Shown piece by piece: positions 16,186 through 24,660 of a stretch of DNA of 38,295 nt. The notes under the pieces were generated by a model that was given only the letters and a program-made list of their open reading frames with translations, did not search any database and was not told the DNA's origin. The stretch is from Chryseobacterium luteum (lineage in GTDB: Bacteria; Bacteroidota; Bacteroidia; Flavobacteriales; Weeksellaceae): contig NZ_JPRO01000027.1 in assembly GCF_000737785.1 (NCBI RefSeq), positions 1 to 38,295 on the forward strand, in the 5' to 3' direction. The first letter of the stretch is position 1. Each line of letters starts with the position of its first letter. Both the position numbers and the translations under genes were made by a program.

Positions 16186-16647
16186 TTATTTTTTATTAAA
16201 CATTTGCTCTAAAATTTCATAGCGGTATCTGAAAATATGTTCAATCTTTTTCTTCACAAAAAGTGAATGGGCAATTTCGCCCAAAAACCCGAATGGCAAT
16301 TCATAATCAACGGTGTCTCTCATTAAAACACCTTCTTCGTTAAGAATAAATTCATGAAAGTGATTCCAGAGTTTATAAGGCCCTTTCTGCTGAAAATCTG
16401 TAAAGCTTTTCTGAAAAGATACCTGTCTGATTTTTGTTCTCCAGTTCATTTTTATGCCTAGCAGCGGGGAAACATGATAGTCGATGATCATTCCTTCGTA
16501 AATCTCATCGTTTTGCATTTTTGTGAGAACTACAAATTTCATATCTTCAGGAGTAATTCTCGAAAGATTGTCCGCAGAAGAAAAAAATTTCCATGCGGTA
16601 TCTATATCACAATTCAACTGCTGCTCTCTGAAAAGTCGGTGTATCAT
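16186..16647 (-). CDS. SRPBCC/START-like protein in the carotenoid operon
   Basis: A protein of 153 residues with the START-like beta-grasp typical of proteins annotated as SRPBCC or cell-division-inhibitor-like: AWKFFSSADNLSRITPEDM at the N-terminus, a central GMIIDYHVSPLLGIKMNW and a C-terminal helix VKKKIEHIFRYRYEILEQMF. This fold binds hydrophobic ligands. Being locked between crtB and crtZ it may bind or pass on a carotenoid intermediate; that is inference. Confidence 0.8.
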   Translation of the reverse strand: MIHRLFREQQLNCDIDTAWKFFSSADNLSRITPEDMKFVVLTKMQNDEIYEGMIIDYHVSPLLGIKMNWRTKIRQVSFQKSFTDFQQKGPYKLWNHFHEFILNEEGVLMRDTVDYELPFGFLGEIAHSLFVKKKIEHIFRYRYEILEQMFNKK

Positions 16648-16657
16648 TTTATTTATT

Positions 16658-17494
16658 TTATAGGAATGAAGTTTTATACTGAAGATAGCTGCTCATCATC
16701 AGGGAAATTTTTCTGCTGTTAGAGATCCTTACCCTCTTGTTAATGATGGTATGAGCAGATGTCCTCTTGATTTTTTTGAACAGTGAAATATAATAACGGT
16801 AAGCCAGATAAACGCCGAATCTTGATGAACTGGGAAGCTTTTTAATTCCCAGCAAAGCCTCTTTAAACTCTTCCTCAATATCTTTTTCAATATCAGATTT
16901 TATTTTGTTGTCAAAAAAAGAAATATCCACATCCGGAAAATAGCTGCGGCCTAAAATCTGGTAATCATCTTTCATATCTCTGAGAAAATTTACCTTCTGG
17001 AATGCAGATCCCAGCTTCATTGCAAATGGCTTCAATCTTTCAAATTCGGAAGAATTACCTTCAACAAAGATATGAAGACACATTAATCCTACAACTTCTG
17101 CGGATCCCAAAATATATTCATTATAAAGCTCCGAATTGTAGTCTATTTTCTGAAGGTCCATCTCCATGCTTTTTAAGAACTGCTTAATTAAATTCAGATC
17201 GATGCCGAACCGGTGGACCGTATCCTGAAATGCCTGCAAAATAGGATTTAAAGAAATTTTATATTCCAGCGCCTGAAATGTTTCCTCCCTGAAACCTTTC
17301 AGCAGCTTTTCTTTATCATAACCATGAAAGCTGTCTACGATCTCATCTGCAAGCCGTACATATCCGTATACAGCGTAAATAGGATTTCTGACTTTCGGGG
17401 ACAGTGCCAAAATGCCCAGAGAGAAGCTTGTACTGTACTGTCTGGTCGTTTCTTTGCTTATGCGGTAAGATAAATCGTCGAATAACCTTTTCAT
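16658..17494 (-). CDS. crtB: Phytoene synthase CrtB
   Basis: Condenses two geranylgeranyl diphosphates to phytoene. The 278-residue all-alpha isoprenoid synthase shows both Asp-rich metal sites: D50EIVD54 and R172-D173 with D176/D177 in NFLRDMKDDY. Starts 2 nt after crtI. The C-terminal basic tail (KKIKRTSAHTIINKRVRISN) is typical of the family. Confidence 0.94.
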   Translation of the reverse strand: MKRLFDDLSYRISKETTRQYSTSFSLGILALSPKVRNPIYAVYGYVRLADEIVDSFHGYDKEKLLKGFREETFQALEYKISLNPILQAFQDTVHRFGIDLNLIKQFLKSMEMDLQKIDYNSELYNEYILGSAEVVGLMCLHIFVEGNSSEFERLKPFAMKLGSAFQKVNFLRDMKDDYQILGRSYFPDVDISFFDNKIKSDIEKDIEEEFKEALLGIKKLPSSSRFGVYLAYRYYISLFKKIKRTSAHTIINKRVRISNSRKISLMMSSYLQYKTSFL

Positions 17495-17496
17495 AA

Positions 17497-18969
17497 TTAT
17501 TGATTTTTGGTGGCTTCAATAGCAGCAATTTTTCCGGAAATGATCGATGGAGGAACACCAGGTCCGGGAACAGTAAGCTGCCCTGTATAAAAAATATTTT
17601 TCACTTTTTTGTTCCTGAGAGACGGCTTCAGTACCGCGGTCTGGGATAAGGTATTGGCAAGACCGTAAGCATTTCCCTGATAGGCATTGTAGTCTTCTTT
17701 AAAGTCTTTAATACAATAGCTCCTTTTATATTCAATTTTAGAGAGAAGATGCTCAGATCCCGTATGTTTTTCAAGTCTTGTGATCATTTCATGAAAATAT
17801 TTTTCTCTTTCCTGGTCAGAATCTTCTATTCCCGGTGCAACAGGCATGAGGAGAAAAACATTCTCACAGCCTTCAGGAGCTACGCCAGGATCTGTCTTTG
17901 ATGGACAACATGCATAGAACAGCGGTTTTGTGGGCCATTTTTTATCCTCATAAATTTCGGTGGTATGAAGGTCCAGATCATTTTCAAAAAAAAGCGTGTG
18001 GTGCTTAAGATTGGAGATTTTTTCTTTAAAACCTAAATAAAAAATAAGGCAGGAAGGAGCAAATACGCGCGTTTCCCAATATGATTCTTTATAATTTCTA
18101 TATTCTTCAGACAGCAGTTGGGTTTCTGTATGATGATAATCTGATGAGGCAATAATGGCATCAAACTTTATTTCCTGCCCGTTCACAAGCAGAGAAGAAG
18201 CTTTTTGATGCTCAACTGTAATCTTTTCTACATTGGCATCAAAGTGAAACTCTGCGCCGTTTTCTGAAGCAATTTCTGCCATTGCATCAACTAGTTTTGA
18301 GAAACCGCCCATAGGATACCAGGTTCCCAGTTTATATCCTCCATAATTCATCAGGCTGTATAAGGCAGGTATATCTTTGGGGGCTGCTCCCAAAAAAATG
18401 ACCGGAAACTCCATTAAAGTAATCAGCTTCGGGTTTTTGAAATATTTTCTGACGAATCGCTGAAAATTAGTAAGAAGATCCAGTTTCAGTGCGCTTTTAG
18501 CTATTTTGGGGGAAACAAATTCCAACCACGAATGACAGGGCTTGGTGACAAAATCTTTCATTCCCACTTCATATTTGTACTGGGCATCCGCCATAAAATC
18601 ATCCAGCTTTTTACCTGCTCCGGATTCCATGTTTTCAAACAGATCTCTCATTTCCCCGTAATGGCCGGGAATTTTCATTGTGCCGTCTGAAAAAACCATT
18701 TCAAATTGAGGATCTAAAGACACCAGTTCATAAAAATCTGAAGATTTTTTTCCAAAATCAGCGAAAAAAGATTCTATGATATCAGGCATCCAATACCAAC
18801 TGGGGCCCATATCAAATGTATAACCGTTTGCAGTCCTGAAATTTCTGGCTCTTCCCCCCGCACTGGTATTTTTTTCGAAAACATGAACCTCATGTCCGTC
18901 TTTGGAAACATAAGCTGCCGCAGAAAGCCCTGAAAAACCTGATCCAATGACTGCAATTTTTTTCCGCAT
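17497..18969 (-). CDS. crtI: Phytoene desaturase CrtI
   Basis: FAD-dependent desaturase that converts phytoene to lycopene. It has an N-terminal dinucleotide fold (IAVIGSGFSGLSAAAYVS, then HVFEKN..GGRAR) and the C-terminal CrtI signature TGQLTVPGPGVPPSIISGK. Its 490 residues are normal for the family. It begins 2 nt after the MarR gene and 1475 nt later runs straight into crtB, so the first three genes form one tightly coupled unit. Confidence 0.95.
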   Translation of the reverse strand: MRKKIAVIGSGFSGLSAAAYVSKDGHEVHVFEKNTSAGGRARNFRTANGYTFDMGPSWYWMPDIIESFFADFGKKSSDFYELVSLDPQFEMVFSDGTMKIPGHYGEMRDLFENMESGAGKKLDDFMADAQYKYEVGMKDFVTKPCHSWLEFVSPKIAKSALKLDLLTNFQRFVRKYFKNPKLITLMEFPVIFLGAAPKDIPALYSLMNYGGYKLGTWYPMGGFSKLVDAMAEIASENGAEFHFDANVEKITVEHQKASSLLVNGQEIKFDAIIASSDYHHTETQLLSEEYRNYKESYWETRVFAPSCLIFYLGFKEKISNLKHHTLFFENDLDLHTTEIYEDKKWPTKPLFYACCPSKTDPGVAPEGCENVFLLMPVAPGIEDSDQEREKYFHEMITRLEKHTGSEHLLSKIEYKRSYCIKDFKEDYNAYQGNAYGLANTLSQTAVLKPSLRNKKVKNIFYTGQLTVPGPGVPPSIISGKIAAIEATKNQ

Positions 18970-18971
18970 GA

Positions 18972-19637
18972 TCAGTTTTTTTCAAATGAATATTCTTCAT
19001 ATACCGTATTAATCAGGTCTTTGCTGTCGATATTGCGGCAGAAAATGGGATAATGAAAACGATCCAGCTTATTAAGAATCCGGATCAGCTGCATTTTATC
19101 TTTATAACTGAGATCTCCGGTTACAATATTCGTTGCATTTCGGATTTTACCCATCTGACGGTCAAGAGCTTCCAGGCCTTCCGGGGTAATGCTGATTACT
19201 TTATTCCGTTTGTCAACATCAGATTCCGCCTGCTCTATCCAGCCCTGTTTCAGAAGTCTTGCTATAATGAGCATGCCAACCGGCTTATCCTGAATATTCT
19301 TTTTAATAAGCTCCATCTTGGTCATTTCACCGTAAGCTTTTAAATTGATCAGGTAAATAAAATCTTCCTGTGTCGCGAAATGTGATTCTGAAATGGCAGA
19401 TTTGGAATAGGTTCTCGCATATCTGTTGAGGTGAACCAATAAGGTATTTATGGCGCTTTCTGCCGTTCTTCCGGTTTCTTTACCTTCCCAGTAAGGTTCA
19501 TCCATTTCATCGGGAGAGTTCTTAGCGGACATCCATGCCTTAAAACCTTCAATATCCGGTGTATAAGATTCAGATTTATTGTCCGCTTCAAATTCTTCAA
19601 GTAAAGCGGTTACATCTTTTATAATTGAATAGTGCAT
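18972..19637 (-). CDS. MarR-type winged-helix regulator leading the carotenoid operon
   Basis: 221 residues with a MarR-like winged helix at about 85-165 (TKMELIKKNIQDKPVGMLII as recognition region, wing at ESDVDKRNKVISITPEG). The N-terminal extension of about 60 residues is Asp/Glu-rich and longer than in typical MarR proteins. It is the first gene of the carotenoid operon and its promoter overlaps a short dyad, so autoregulation and control of carotenoid synthesis are likely. Confidence 0.88.
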   Translation of the reverse strand: MHYSIIKDVTALLEEFEADNKSESYTPDIEGFKAWMSAKNSPDEMDEPYWEGKETGRTAESAINTLLVHLNRYARTYSKSAISESHFATQEDFIYLINLKAYGEMTKMELIKKNIQDKPVGMLIIARLLKQGWIEQAESDVDKRNKVISITPEGLEALDRQMGKIRNATNIVTGDLSYKDKMQLIRILNKLDRFHYPIFCRNIDSKDLINTVYEEYSFEKN

Positions 19638-19650
19638 TTGGTGGTTATGA

Positions 19651-19670
19651 TTAGTTTACAAATATACTAA
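19651..19670 (-). promoter_or_regulatory. Carotenoid operon promoter and candidate MarR operator
   Basis: A TATATTTG -7 box on the minus strand (19666-19659) lies about 20 nt before the MarR ATG. It sits inside a dyad TTAGT (19651-19655) / ACTAA (19666-19670) with 10-nt spacing. Binding there would block the promoter. No good -33 is seen. Confidence 0.5.
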
Positions 19671-20576
19671 ATTAATAAATATTAAAATATAAATAAACTA
19701 AAATAATTTCAATCACCAAAAAATATTGATTCCCCAACAAATAGTAAATAATAAAAGTATTTTGTAATTGCCAAAATAATCCAAAAACAAAAGTTTAAGA
19801 ATTACAATGACCATTGATTTATCTGTCGGAAAATATTCAGAAAATTGAGAAAGTAAGGTCAGTGATTATCATAAGGGAACCATTGCTTACTAATATTGAA
19901 AGTAAAGCAGAATGCAGATGTGTGAACAAACTGTTTTTTAAAATTTCAGTAAGAGCTAATAAAATCCAAGTTTTCAGAAGATATGAATAGGCAGCGAAAT
20001 CTTGTCAAAAATAAAAGCAACAAAGCCCTTCGCCCAAAAGGCATTACAGGCTTCATTGCTAGAGAAAACTAATTTTCTTCACTTGTGTTTTTAACATTTA
20101 GAAAAGTATTGATAATACTCTGCCTAAAAGCTTTGTAATATATGGCGTCTTTACTCCAGTAAATAAATAAGTAAGTAAGATATTCAGAATATGTTACAAT
20201 AACTCCATGTTGAAATATTAATATCTTACCACTACAATTCAATTAAAAATAATTGATAAGATGGTAGAAAAAGTTCTTACAGACATAGAGCAGTAAAACC
20301 TTCAATAAACTATTAACTGACCTGGAATTGATTACATCACAACTTTATTTTATAAAAAAACCAAAGTGTAGACAATACATTATCAGCTATCTAGCAGAAT
20401 TTTGTAACTTTGTTTACGGAGAATTATTTACTGTTGTCTAAAAACACACACATGCCATCCTATCCTATTTTTTACATCACACTTCGAGTGGAATAACGGA
20501 ACAGACTTATAAGTTTCACTATTTTTGAAAGATAATTTAGGAATTTCTTACAGTCATCAATTTTATACCTGCTGTA
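19671..20576. other. Long AT-rich intergenic stretch
   Basis: This is 906 bp between the carotenoid operon and the T9SS protein. There is no convincing ORF. The only structure I see is an imperfect 12-bp inverted repeat at 20016-20060. Simple A/T runs are frequent. Confidence 0.45.
20016..20060. repeat. Imperfect inverted repeat with inner GCC/GGC hairpin
   Basis: AGCAACAAAGCC (20016-20027) and GGCTTCATTGCT (20049-20060) pair at 10 of 12 positions. The 21-nt spacer holds GCC-CAAAA-GGC. It is locally GC-richer than its surroundings and could be a small RNA structure or a decayed element. Confidence 0.45.
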
Positions 20577-20618
20577 AACTTGGCAAATTTGAAATAATAA
20601 AATTAAATATTCCAAGTT
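20577..20618 (+). promoter_or_regulatory. Leader stem ending at the start codon of the T9SS gene
   Basis: AACTTGG (20577-20583) and CCAAGTT (20612-20618) are exact complements. The second arm directly abuts the ATG at 20619, so the stem could limit ribosome access. Confidence 0.4.
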
Positions 20619-21917
20619 ATGAAAAAAGCTTACTTACTTTCAGCCTTCCTGTTTTTAAACAGTTTGAATGCCCAAACCAATTTAAGAGTGCTTACCGGCT
20701 GGGGAACACGTCTTTATGACGTTAACAATAGCGGAAATGCTATACATTCCGGAGGCTATTACAGTTATTCCACAGATACAAGTACAGCCATAGAGCCTGG
20801 TGCCGAGGCAACTAACAGGCTGAACAATGCAGGAAATGTAGCGGGAAGTATGGCTTTTACCGCAACTGACGGTTCATCTTTGAGCCAGCCGGCTTACCGT
20901 AAAAACGGAGCATGGGCCCCTATCGGTTATTTTCCCGGGGATACTCCTGGAAACAGCTGGTTTGGAGATGCAAAAGGAATTTCAACAAACAGTATATATG
21001 TAGCCGGGCAAATGTCATCAGGCGGTGCATCAAGCAGCTATCCCTTCATTTATAATACAGAAACTCATACACTGACCAAGCTTACAGGAGATCTTAACTA
21101 TACCAACGGTCGTGGGACTGATGTAAATGATAACGGATTTGTGGCCGGATGGATCGATAGAGAAGATATCTTTGGAGCCGGAACGTTCCGGGTACCCGCA
21201 TATTTTGACGCGGATGGAATGTTACATTACATTGATTTTAGCACTCCTGAATATGGAGAAGCCAACGATATAAATAATGCAGGACAAATTGCAGGCAATA
21301 AAGGAAGTAAAGCCTTTATTTATAACACGAATACCAATGTTTACCAATCTTTTGATGCTCCCGCAGGATATACGGATGCTGTATTTGTATCTATATCAGA
21401 AAATGGTACTGCCATAGGATATTGTGGTATGATTGGCGATAGAAATGTGATCATTTATAATCCTTCTCTGGGACCAAATCCCATTTTACTATCCGATCTT
21501 CTGACAGCTCAAAACATCCCGATCACCACATTTGATGAAAAGCTGGGCACCGGAATGGGCATATCACCAGATGGTAAATATATTTGTGGATTTGATAATA
21601 CAATCCCTCCTATATTTGCTGCAGGCTGGATTGTTAAGCTAGACTCATTACTTGCTGTAGCTGATAATCCAAATAATACTAATCTTAAAATTAATATTTA
21701 TCCCAACCCTGTACAGGATGTTCTTAATATTTCCAGCGACAAAATAATAAAAGCAATATCTGTATATGATGCAAGCGGGAAATTGGTAATGAACAACCAA
21801 CCAGCTAACGAGAAAAGTATTAAAATTGATTTATCTATGTTGAAAACGGGTGTATATGTAGGAAAAGCGACTTTAGACGAAGGAAGTACGAAAGCTTTTA
21901 AGATTATAAAAAAATAA
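20619..21917 (+). CDS. Secreted HAF-repeat protein with T9SS type A sorting domain
   Basis: A 432-residue exported protein. Signal peptide at 1-18 (cut after LNA). The body to about residue 345 is made of repeated blocks of the form G-x-x-x-D-(I/V)-N-(D/N)-x-G-x-(I/V)-A-G, for example DVNDNGFVAGW and DINNAGQIAGN, which is the extracellular HAF repeat pattern. The last 80 residues (INIYPNPVQDVLNISS to TKAFKIIKK) are a type IX secretion C-terminal domain that directs surface export and is removed or lipid-linked. Function of the body is unknown. A terminator follows. Confidence 0.9.
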   Translation: MKKAYLLSAFLFLNSLNAQTNLRVLTGWGTRLYDVNNSGNAIHSGGYYSYSTDTSTAIEPGAEATNRLNNAGNVAGSMAFTATDGSSLSQPAYRKNGAWAPIGYFPGDTPGNSWFGDAKGISTNSIYVAGQMSSGGASSSYPFIYNTETHTLTKLTGDLNYTNGRGTDVNDNGFVAGWIDREDIFGAGTFRVPAYFDADGMLHYIDFSTPEYGEANDINNAGQIAGNKGSKAFIYNTNTNVYQSFDAPAGYTDAVFVSISENGTAIGYCGMIGDRNVIIYNPSLGPNPILLSDLLTAQNIPITTFDEKLGTGMGISPDGKYICGFDNTIPPIFAAGWIVKLDSLLAVADNPNNTNLKINIYPNPVQDVLNISSDKIIKAISVYDASGKLVMNNQPANEKSIKIDLSMLKTGVYVGKATLDEGSTKAFKIIKK

Positions 21918-21933
21918 ATTTTATTGATCATAT

Positions 21934-21970
21934 AAAACGGTTCATCAGCAATGTTGATAAACCGTTTTTA
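21934..21970 (+). terminator. Terminator after the T9SS protein
   Basis: AAAACGGTT (21934-21942) pairs with AACCGTTTT (21960-21968), with an inner ATCA/TGAT pairing and T-rich sequence following. Confidence 0.8.
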
Positions 21971-22033
21971 TTTGTCCGTAAATCAGAATTAATTGTTTAA
22001 TTCACCTACTATATTTTTCTTTTAATAGTTTTT

Positions 22034-22098
22034 TTGCCACGAATACACGAATATTTTTTATTCCGTGATAACTTATCTTATTCGTGCATTCGTGGCAA
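22034..22098. repeat. Palindromic intergenic repeat, copy 1
   Basis: TGCCACGAATACACGAATA (22035-22053) and TATTCGTGCATTCGTGGCA (22079-22097) pair along 19 positions with one wobble or mismatch. Each arm is itself two tandem heptamers CACGAAT. It lies on the 3' side of the GxxExxY gene. Confidence 0.9.
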
Positions 22099-22146
22099 TA
22101 TTATTTTAAATTAATGTTTTTGTATGTGCTATCTTTTATTGCATCT

Positions 22147-22164
22147 ATTCGCGTATTCGTGGCA
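22147..22164. repeat. Half copy of the palindromic repeat
   Basis: ATTCGCGTATTCGTGGCA is a right arm with two changes. It ends 4 nt before the stop of the GxxExxY gene. Its left partner is not recognisable. Confidence 0.7.
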
Positions 22165-22167
22165 TAT

Positions 22168-22539
22168 TTACACAACAATTCGCTTGTAATTTAATTTTAA
22201 TTCTCCGAAGTTGACTATTAAAGCTAAATCGTTTTCAGATACTTTAAGATAATTGATGGCTTGCGCTATATGTTCTTTTGCAATCTCTTTTGTCCCTTTT
22301 ATTTCTAAAATAATTTCATCAAAAACCACAAAATCAGCATAAAATTTATGTGGAAGAATCACTCCTTTATAGTTTACTGTATATTCCTTTTCCCTTTCAT
22401 AAAAAATTCCGGCTTGTTTCAGTTCAATTTCCAGGGCATCTTTATATACAATTTCTGAGAAACCTGCTCCTAAATTATTATGAACTTCCATACAGATACC
22501 AATAATTTGGTAGGCTTCCATTTTATAAATTAAATCCAT
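22168..22539 (-). CDS. GxxExxY family protein, PD-(D/E)XK nuclease fold
   Basis: A 123-residue protein with the family-defining G26-x-x-E29-x-x-Y32. The PD-(D/E)XK catalytic set is visible: E29, D69 (FYADFVVF), E79-x-K81 (ILEIKG), and Q93-x-x-x-Y97 as in RecB-type nucleases. All key residues are present, so it is likely an active metal-dependent nuclease or a close relative. The biological role of GxxExxY proteins is unknown. Copies of the palindromic repeat lie directly on both sides (22034-22164 and 22551-22590). Confidence 0.92.
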   Translation of the reverse strand: MDLIYKMEAYQIIGICMEVHNNLGAGFSEIVYKDALEIELKQAGIFYEREKEYTVNYKGVILPHKFYADFVVFDEIILEIKGTKEIAKEHIAQAINYLKVSENDLALIVNFGELKLNYKRIVV

Positions 22540-22550
22540 ATACTATATTT

Positions 22551-22590
22551 CCAATGAATGCACGAATTGTAATGATCGTTATATTCACGG
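22551..22590. repeat. Degenerate copy of the palindromic repeat
   Basis: CCAATGAATGCACGAATT (22551-22568) and ATATTCACGG (22581-22590) resemble the two arms with several changes and a shortened centre. It lies 11 nt upstream of the GxxExxY start codon. Confidence 0.5.
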
Positions 22591-22611
22591 TTTTAATGTT
22601 AATGATTAGTT

Positions 22612-23238
22612 TCAGGAGTCTTGTTTTCTGTTACTAATAAGAGCGAAAGCATAATTCAGCTGAACTGCAATAATCACAGCAATGCTTAAATAGATATTCA
22701 CAAAACATAACAAGGCTCCTGTAAAATATAATAATTGTGCCCAAACTATCCGCATTTTTACAGGACTATATACCGTTTCTTTCATCTCTTCAGAAATAAA
22801 ATTATGTTTTTTGGCATATTCCCAATTGATGAATAACATACTCCCCAAAAGAAAAATATTTAACCAATAAATAAAAATGGAGAATTTAAAAGAAATATGG
22901 TCGCCCAGAAAAGCGGTAGAAAATGGTAAAACAGATACAAAAAGCAGGAACAATAGATTAATCCAGGTTATATTCCTGTCGCTGCTTTTGATATATTTAA
23001 ATTGCGCCGATTGACCTACCCAAAATATACCCGCCGTCATAAAGCTTAGAAAATATACAAGGAATTTCGGCATTAATGCCAGAAAAGCCAATGCCAGCTC
23101 TTTTTCGGTTGCTTGTCCATGAAATTCAGGTACTTCTATTTCGAGTACCAATAGCGTCATGGCTACGCCAAAAACGGCATCGCTCAGCGCTTCTATACGG
23201 CCTGTACTTTGTCCTGCCAATTTATTGAATGATGTCAT
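22612..23238 (-). CDS. TMEM175/DUF1211-type potassium channel subunit
   Basis: 208 residues with six predicted membrane helices. Helix 1 carries the family signature R-I-E-A-L-S-D-A-V-F-G-V-A-M-T (residues 14-28); the usual FSD is LSD here. Bacterial TMEM175 proteins are single-repeat subunits that assemble as tetramers and conduct potassium through a hydrophobic helix-1 pore. An 85-bp gap separates it from the upstream ion channel gene on the same strand. Confidence 0.88.
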   Translation of the reverse strand: MTSFNKLAGQSTGRIEALSDAVFGVAMTLLVLEIEVPEFHGQATEKELALAFLALMPKFLVYFLSFMTAGIFWVGQSAQFKYIKSSDRNITWINLLFLLFVSVLPFSTAFLGDHISFKFSIFIYWLNIFLLGSMLFINWEYAKKHNFISEEMKETVYSPVKMRIVWAQLLYFTGALLCFVNIYLSIAVIIAVQLNYAFALISNRKQDS

Positions 23239-23323
23239 TGTTTTAATTAAATGTTAAAAATTAGAATGATAATTAGCTTTTTTAATGTTGATTGTAAATA
23301 TAAATACCAATTGTTGTTACCTG

Positions 23324-24001
23324 TTAATCTGCTTTATTGGAAAATTTGCTTAAAAGAATACCCACCAAAATTACGCTGTAAAACTGTCCGGCAATGCCGA
23401 TAAAAGAAGTAATGAGCTTGGTAACATGATTATTGGGCGTAATGTCTCCAAAACCAATGCTGGTAAAGGTTATAGAACAGAAATAAACCAAATCGGTATA
23501 AATGGCTGCCGATGAAGATGTATCGATTCCTTTAAAAGACTGCGGGTTTTGATACATAAAATACTGCAGCATAAAAACGGATATTTCTATCAGTAAAAAA
23601 TAACCGCAGACAGATGCCGAGATAATGTCTGTATTGATATATCCGGGTTTCAGTAAGAAACGCAGTAATTCTAAAAAGAGAAAAGAAAAAAAGATCACAT
23701 AATTGATATTCAGCAAAGTAAAATACCAGGGAATATCTTTAAAAAACGGTATACCGATGGGAAGCAGCAGCACTATAATAAAATGAATGTTCCGGAACCA
23801 ATGCCGCCAGCTGTGTTTTCCTGTAAACATAAAAATGCTTCCAAACCCCAAAACCAACATATTGACAGGCCAGATTACTCTTGTATAAAAATCTAAGTCT
23901 GTAATAAAAATACCTACAAACAAATGCTGGGCTAATGCAAACAACAGAAATTCATACTTATGTTTTTGTAAAGCATTGATGGCTTTATTCACTTTATCCA
24001 T
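23324..24001 (-). CDS. Ion channel with potassium-type selectivity filter
   Basis: A 225-residue membrane protein. The C-terminal half is a two-helix pore domain (helices near 126-148 and 195-219) around the filter T180-S-I-G-F-G-D186. The N-terminal half adds about four helices (near 19-37, 43-60, 72-90, 98-115) without the Arg-rich S4 pattern of voltage sensors. There is no RCK or cyclic-nucleotide domain. It is probably a potassium-selective channel and lies beside a TMEM175-type subunit. Confidence 0.88.
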   Translation of the reverse strand: MDKVNKAINALQKHKYEFLLFALAQHLFVGIFITDLDFYTRVIWPVNMLVLGFGSIFMFTGKHSWRHWFRNIHFIIVLLLPIGIPFFKDIPWYFTLLNINYVIFFSFLFLELLRFLLKPGYINTDIISASVCGYFLLIEISVFMLQYFMYQNPQSFKGIDTSSSAAIYTDLVYFCSITFTSIGFGDITPNNHVTKLITSFIGIAGQFYSVILVGILLSKFSNKAD

Positions 24002-24032
24002 TTCATTTTTTGTGCTTAATTATTTTTTGAAA

Positions 24033-24094
24033 TGCCACCAATACACAAATGTTTTCCTTAAAATATTAATCCAATTATTCGTGCATTCGTGGTA
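24033..24094. repeat. Palindromic intergenic repeat, copy 2
   Basis: Left arm TGCCACCAATACACAAAT (24033-24050), right arm TATTCGTGCATTCGTGGTA (24076-24094). It lies in the gap before the channel gene, in tandem with copy 3. Confidence 0.85.
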
Positions 24095-24142
24095 AAAAAA
24101 CTTATGTTTTATAAATATTTTTTATCGAGTTGAAATTTATTA

Positions 24143-24206
24143 TGCCACGAATGCACTAATGCTTTTTCTTAAAATATTAGTCCGATTTATCCGTGTATTC
24201 GTGGCA
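24143..24206. repeat. Palindromic intergenic repeat, copy 3
   Basis: Left arm TGCCACGAATGCACTAAT (24143-24160), right arm ATCCGTGTATTCGTGGCA (24189-24206). It ends 23 nt from the stop of the SnoaL-like gene. Confidence 0.87.
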
Positions 24207-24228
24207 AAAAATTCACAGTGAGAAACTT

Positions 24229-24660
24229 TTAATTGGCCTGCCCAATATCTAACTTGTCAAACTTTCCATCGGCATTTTGATGGAATTTGAAAAACACAGG
24301 AAAAGTCCCCCAGTTTCCAGCTTTGAAGTTTCCTTTGATGTCTTTACCATCGTTTTCTACAGTATCGATGGTTAGAAATACTTCTTTACCGCAGGCATCT
24401 TTTACATAACCCTGAAAATTACGTGGGCTTCCATCGTCGGTCATGCTGGCATCTGCAGTAAATAAAGATAAAAACATTTTGCTGTCGCCAGTTTGCCACG
24501 CGTCAAAAGCTTTTTTCACGGTTTCGTTGGTAAGTTTACTTGTATCCATTTTATTATTTTTTTGAATTGTTTTTATTTGTTTTTGAGGGGAGTTGCTTTG
24601 CCCGCAGGCAGTAATGCCCTCCGCGGAAAATGCAATGAGTAAAAATTGAATAAGTTTCAT
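24229..24660 (-). CDS. SnoaL/NTF2-like lipoprotein
   Basis: 143 residues. The N-terminus is a lipoprotein signal with lipobox I-T-A-C (Cys19). After a Lys/Gln/Asn-rich linker, residues about 45-140 form an NTF2-like domain: helix VKKAFDAWQTGDSKMFLSLF, the short DASMTDDGSP loop, then strands ending FPVFFKFHQ and KLDIGQ. Members bind small hydrophobic molecules or act as isomerases. The start overlaps the DoxX-like stop by 4 nt (ATGA), so it is translated as part of a methyltransferase-DoxX-SnoaL operon. Confidence 0.85.
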   Translation of the reverse strand: MKLIQFLLIAFSAEGITACGQSNSPQKQIKTIQKNNKMDTSKLTNETVKKAFDAWQTGDSKMFLSLFTADASMTDDGSPRNFQGYVKDACGKEVFLTIDTVENDGKDIKGNFKAGNWGTFPVFFKFHQNADGKFDKLDIGQAN

